The notes under the pieces were generated by a model. It did not search any database and had not been told where the DNA came from. It was given only the letters and a program-made list of their open reading frames with translations. The position numbers and the translations under genes were made by a program. Below, in pieces: positions 15,319 to 17,622 of a stretch of 17,622 nucleotides of DNA (its first letter is position 1; each line of letters opens with the position of its first letter). Source of the stretch: Methylobacter sp. (GTDB lineage Bacteria; Pseudomonadota; Gammaproteobacteria; Methylococcales; Methylomonadaceae); the NCBI GenBank assembly GCA_028714995.1, contig JAQTLI010000008.1:1-17622 (forward strand), given 5' to 3'.

Positions 15319-17540
15319 TGGATGGTTTCCCTGACACGGCGGCGGTAGGCATAAACCGCCGGAATCAACATCAGCACAAAAAACACGCCGCACAGAACCA
15401 GCGGCCAAAACACCGGCTTGTTCCACTCCTGCCTTTTTTCCGCTCTGGTAGCGGTGTCTATGCGCTGGTATTTCAGCGTGTTATTGGCCATTAGATTAGG
15501 TTTAAGGTTCTTATACCAGCCATGAAATAGCGAAAAATTCTTCGGGTGAAAACCAAAAACCCACGGCGCATCATGGCGCACAAGTTCCTGCATTTGCTGA
15601 ATAATCCGATAGCGTAGTTCGCTGTTATCCATGTTGCGCATTTGCTCAAACAAGCGATCGAATTCTGGGTTCTGATAATTGACCGCATTCTCCCCGCCAT
15701 GCTGCACTTTTGAATTTGCCCCATAAAGCAGGAAAAAGAAGTTTTCGGGATCAGGGTAATCGGCATTCCAGCCCCAGACGAAGATCTGCGCATTGCCGGC
15801 GCGCATTTTCTGCTGGAAACGGTTGTAATCGGTCGCCCTGATAACCAGGTTAATGCCCAGCTTCTCAAATTGTTTGCGATACCAGCTCATGGTGGGACGG
15901 TCATCAATGCTGACCGCGGTCGTGTCAAAATACAGGATCAAGGCTGATCCGGTTTTCGGGTCTATGCCGTTGACATAGCCCGCATCAGCCATTAACTGCC
16001 GTGCTGCATCGATCTTTTTACGCCGCGTCTTGCCTACAGGACGTAGGTAAGGAGCGTGAGCAGGAGCGGAAGCTTTGCCGTCAATCCAATCGTAAACATA
16101 AGCATTGATCCCCGCCTTATCTTCGGCGAAACCATATATGCCGGGCGGCAAAACGCCTTGAGCGGCAATCCCCCGGCCGTTTCTGAAAATTGAAATATAC
16201 TCCTCATAATCAACGGCGATAGCGATGGCTTGCCGCAATTTTCTGGCTTGTTCGGTAGTACCGCCCACGGTTGCATCCAGCATGTTAAATCCCATATAAA
16301 AACTGGATATCGCCACCGAGGTTTGCAACTGAATGCCTTTTTCCTGCATGGAATCAGTTAATGCGACGCCGCCGCTGCCTGTAAATTGTATGGCTTGGTC
16401 AAAGCTATCTGAAGCAATGCCGGACGCGTCGAAATAGCCCTGCAGGAATTTGGTCCAATAAGGAATAGTTTCCTTTTCCAGCATAAAAACGACTTTATCA
16501 ATGAAGGGCAGGTTCTTTCCTGCATCGTCTAGCAGGCCTTTTTGTTTGTCTTCACGCTCGCCTTCAGCCGGATAGGTCTCTCCATGAAACAGCGGGTTCT
16601 TGAGCAGGATCATGCGCCGGTTCGGATTATTCTCCGCCAGCAAATAAGGCCCGGTTCCTATGGGGAACCAATCCAGCGTTATGTTTTTGTCTGTCAGTCC
16701 CGGCTGTTCATAAAAGGCGTCAGCTTCCCAAGGCATCGGCGAGAAAAATGGCATCGCTAACCAGAAAATGAATTGCGGATATTTGCCCTTGATCCTGATG
16801 CGGTATTGGTAACGACTGACGACTTCAGCGCCCGCCAACGGCATGTCTTTAATTTCAAACTTTTGCTTGTCGCTGACCTGTTTTGAAAAATCGTCAAAAC
16901 CCACGATATAATTTTTCATGATTTCAGCGATGGGCGACTGAATTTTTGGATGCGCCAGACGCTTGATCTGATAGACATAATCTTCAGCGGTCAGTTCCCG
17001 TGAGCCGGTCGCCTTGAAATCGGCCAATGTTCTAAGCGACTCGATTTGCTCCCCGGTTAAGTGGTGATACTCATAATCGCCCTGTGCATTTTTTGCCAAT
17101 GCAGGATGTGGCTGATATTGAATATTGGCATTGATTTCAACCAAATAATCAGTAAACGCAATGTCGCTATCATTTGCGCCCCCTCCCAACTTTTCTCCCT
17201 GGGCATTTAGATAATTAATTTCCGGCATGCCGGTTGCCGTCAACGGAACTAATTGATAGGGTCTTTTCAGGTAATGATACTGAAACGGCGGCTCATAGAC
17301 CTGCGAGATAAAAGTATATTCATTGGCACTGTATGCAACAGCGGGATCTAAATGCTTGGGTCGCTCTGAAAACGATTCATATAAAACCGATAGCTTCCCA
17401 TCTTCTGCCTCATAGGGGTTATTGAGTTCAGAATATTCGCAAGCGCTCAAAAACACAGCAAGCAATATCAGAACTAGCAGGTGGACTTTGCAGGTTTGCA
17501 TCTTCATAGACAAAAGACTGGACATCAATAAAAGGGTCAT
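15315..17540 (-). CDS. Oligopeptide-type solute-binding lipoprotein with C-terminal membrane anchor
   Basis: Binds the transported solute outside the inner membrane. 741 residues, family 5 (peptide/nickel) binding-protein fold. The N-terminus is a lipoprotein signal with lipobox LSAC (Cys34 from this start). Family landmarks include LDPAVAYSANEYTFISQVYEPP, TAEDYVYQIKRL, WFPIGTGPYLL, a helical RKLRQAIAIAVDYEEYISIFRNG, and WGWNADYPDPENFFFLLYG. Unusually, the C-terminus has a hydrophobic segment (about 711-731, FWPLVLCGVFFVLMLIPAVY) followed by RRRVRE, which predicts a single inner-membrane anchor with cytoplasmic tail. E. coli YejA is about 600 residues and lacks this. The start is uncertain: ATG codons at 17540, 17525, 17507 and 17501 are in frame with no good Shine-Dalgarno; 17507 (MKMQTCK) gives the most typical lipoprotein signal. 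The stop overlaps the yejB start. Confidence 0.93.
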   Translation of the reverse strand: MTLLLMSSLLSMKMQTCKVHLLVLILLAVFLSACEYSELNNPYEAEDGKLSVLYESFSERPKHLDPAVAYSANEYTFISQVYEPPFQYHYLKRPYQLVPLTATGMPEINYLNAQGEKLGGGANDSDIAFTDYLVEINANIQYQPHPALAKNAQGDYEYHHLTGEQIESLRTLADFKATGSRELTAEDYVYQIKRLAHPKIQSPIAEIMKNYIVGFDDFSKQVSDKQKFEIKDMPLAGAEVVSRYQYRIRIKGKYPQFIFWLAMPFFSPMPWEADAFYEQPGLTDKNITLDWFPIGTGPYLLAENNPNRRMILLKNPLFHGETYPAEGEREDKQKGLLDDAGKNLPFIDKVVFMLEKETIPYWTKFLQGYFDASGIASDSFDQAIQFTGSGGVALTDSMQEKGIQLQTSVAISSFYMGFNMLDATVGGTTEQARKLRQAIAIAVDYEEYISIFRNGRGIAAQGVLPPGIYGFAEDKAGINAYVYDWIDGKASAPAHAPYLRPVGKTRRKKIDAARQLMADAGYVNGIDPKTGSALILYFDTTAVSIDDRPTMSWYRKQFEKLGINLVIRATDYNRFQQKMRAGNAQIFVWGWNADYPDPENFFFLLYGANSKVQHGGENAVNYQNPEFDRLFEQMRNMDNSELRYRIIQQMQELVRHDAPWVFGFHPKNFSLFHGWYKNLKPNLMANNTLKYQRIDTATRAEKRQEWNKPVFWPLVLCGVFFVLMLIPAVYAYRRRVRETIQ

Positions 17541-17587
17541 AGATACTTGAAACTCTATTGTAACAACAAAAACACCGGGAGATGATA
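17541..17587. promoter_or_regulatory. Divergent promoter region between binding-protein gene and fabI
   Basis: A 47-bp gap between two divergent starts. On the minus strand TACAAT (17557-17562) is a fair -10 box; no good -35 is visible. If it is used, the leader would be only about 10 nt for the 17540 start but about 40 nt for 17507, which favours the latter. On the plus strand GGGAG (17577-17581) is a clear Shine-Dalgarno 6 nt before the fabI ATG. Confidence 0.45.
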
Positions 17588-17622
17588 ATGGGTTTTATGC
17601 AGGGCAAACGCGTCTTGATTGT
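17588..17622 (+). CDS. fabI: Enoyl-[acyl-carrier-protein] reductase FabI, first codons only
   Basis: Only 11 full codons are inside the window: MGFMQGKRVLI. This closely matches the start of FabI proteins (E. coli MGFLSGKRILV), which reduce enoyl-ACP with NAD(P)H in fatty-acid elongation. A Shine-Dalgarno GGGAG lies 6 nt upstream. The neighbourhood agrees: in Pseudomonas aeruginosa fabI sits next to a peptide-type ABC transporter of the same composition (npp genes), though there it follows the ATPase gene on the same strand, while here it diverges from the binding-protein gene. The rest of the gene is beyond the window edge. Confidence 0.75.
   Translation, partial: MGFMQGKRVLI

Noticed and set aside
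15319..15426. N-terminal extension of 36 residues on the YejB-like permease
   Set aside because: It lies wholly inside the upstream binding-protein gene, is not hydrophobic in a permease-like way, and the ATG at 15318 gives the canonical N-terminus with an ATGA overlap.

Overview
The window looks like chromosomal DNA from a gammaproteobacterium, possibly a methanotroph or methylotroph of the Methylococcales type. That placement is an inference from three things: a MoxY-type sensor kinase with its NarL-type partner regulator, the style of the PilZ pseudogene, and a peptide-type ABC transporter next to a fabI start. No rRNA or other marker gene is present to confirm it.

Layout. (1) 1-1873, plus strand: the 3' part of a LapD/MoxY-type sensor histidine kinase, overlapping by 4 nt a LuxR/NarL-type response regulator. 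(2) 1929-7806, minus strand: a tight operon czcC-czcB-czcA plus a small PII-like gene. It encodes a tripartite heavy-metal RND efflux pump with a signalling-type PII homologue as its last gene. It converges on the two-component pair with no obvious terminator in the 55-bp gap. (3) 7807-9737: an AT-rich, gene-poor stretch. It holds a 530-bp region upstream of czcC with a 10-bp direct repeat, a small secreted cysteine-containing protein, one doubtful short plus-strand ORF, and a heavily decayed minus-strand gene for a PilZ/YcgR-like (c-di-GMP binding) protein that is broken by several frameshifts and stops. That pseudogene also carries a 21-bp tandem duplication and a long quasi-palindrome. (4) 9738-17540, minus strand: a run of five co-directional genes, namely a large oligopeptide-type solute-binding lipoprotein, two permeases (YejB-like and an enlarged YejE-like), a double ATPase (YejF-like), and ATP-dependent phosphoenolpyruvate carboxykinase. 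The four transporter genes overlap one another by 1-8 nt. (5) 17588-17622, plus strand: the first 11 codons of a divergent gene that reads as enoyl-ACP reductase FabI.

How the genes work together. The RND pump would carry divalent metal from periplasm or inner membrane to outside, with the PII-like protein probably sensing or modulating it. The ABC system imports peptides or peptide-like compounds; the same ABC-fabI neighbourhood is known in Pseudomonas aeruginosa (the npp genes). PckA is a gluconeogenic or anaplerotic enzyme that may be co-transcribed with the transporter or simply lie downstream of it.

I see no IS element, integrase, CRISPR array, tRNA or rRNA. I see no clearly new multi-gene system. 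The points most worth checking are the pump-linked PII protein, the doubly anchored binding protein with its enlarged permease, and the multi-lesion PilZ pseudogene.
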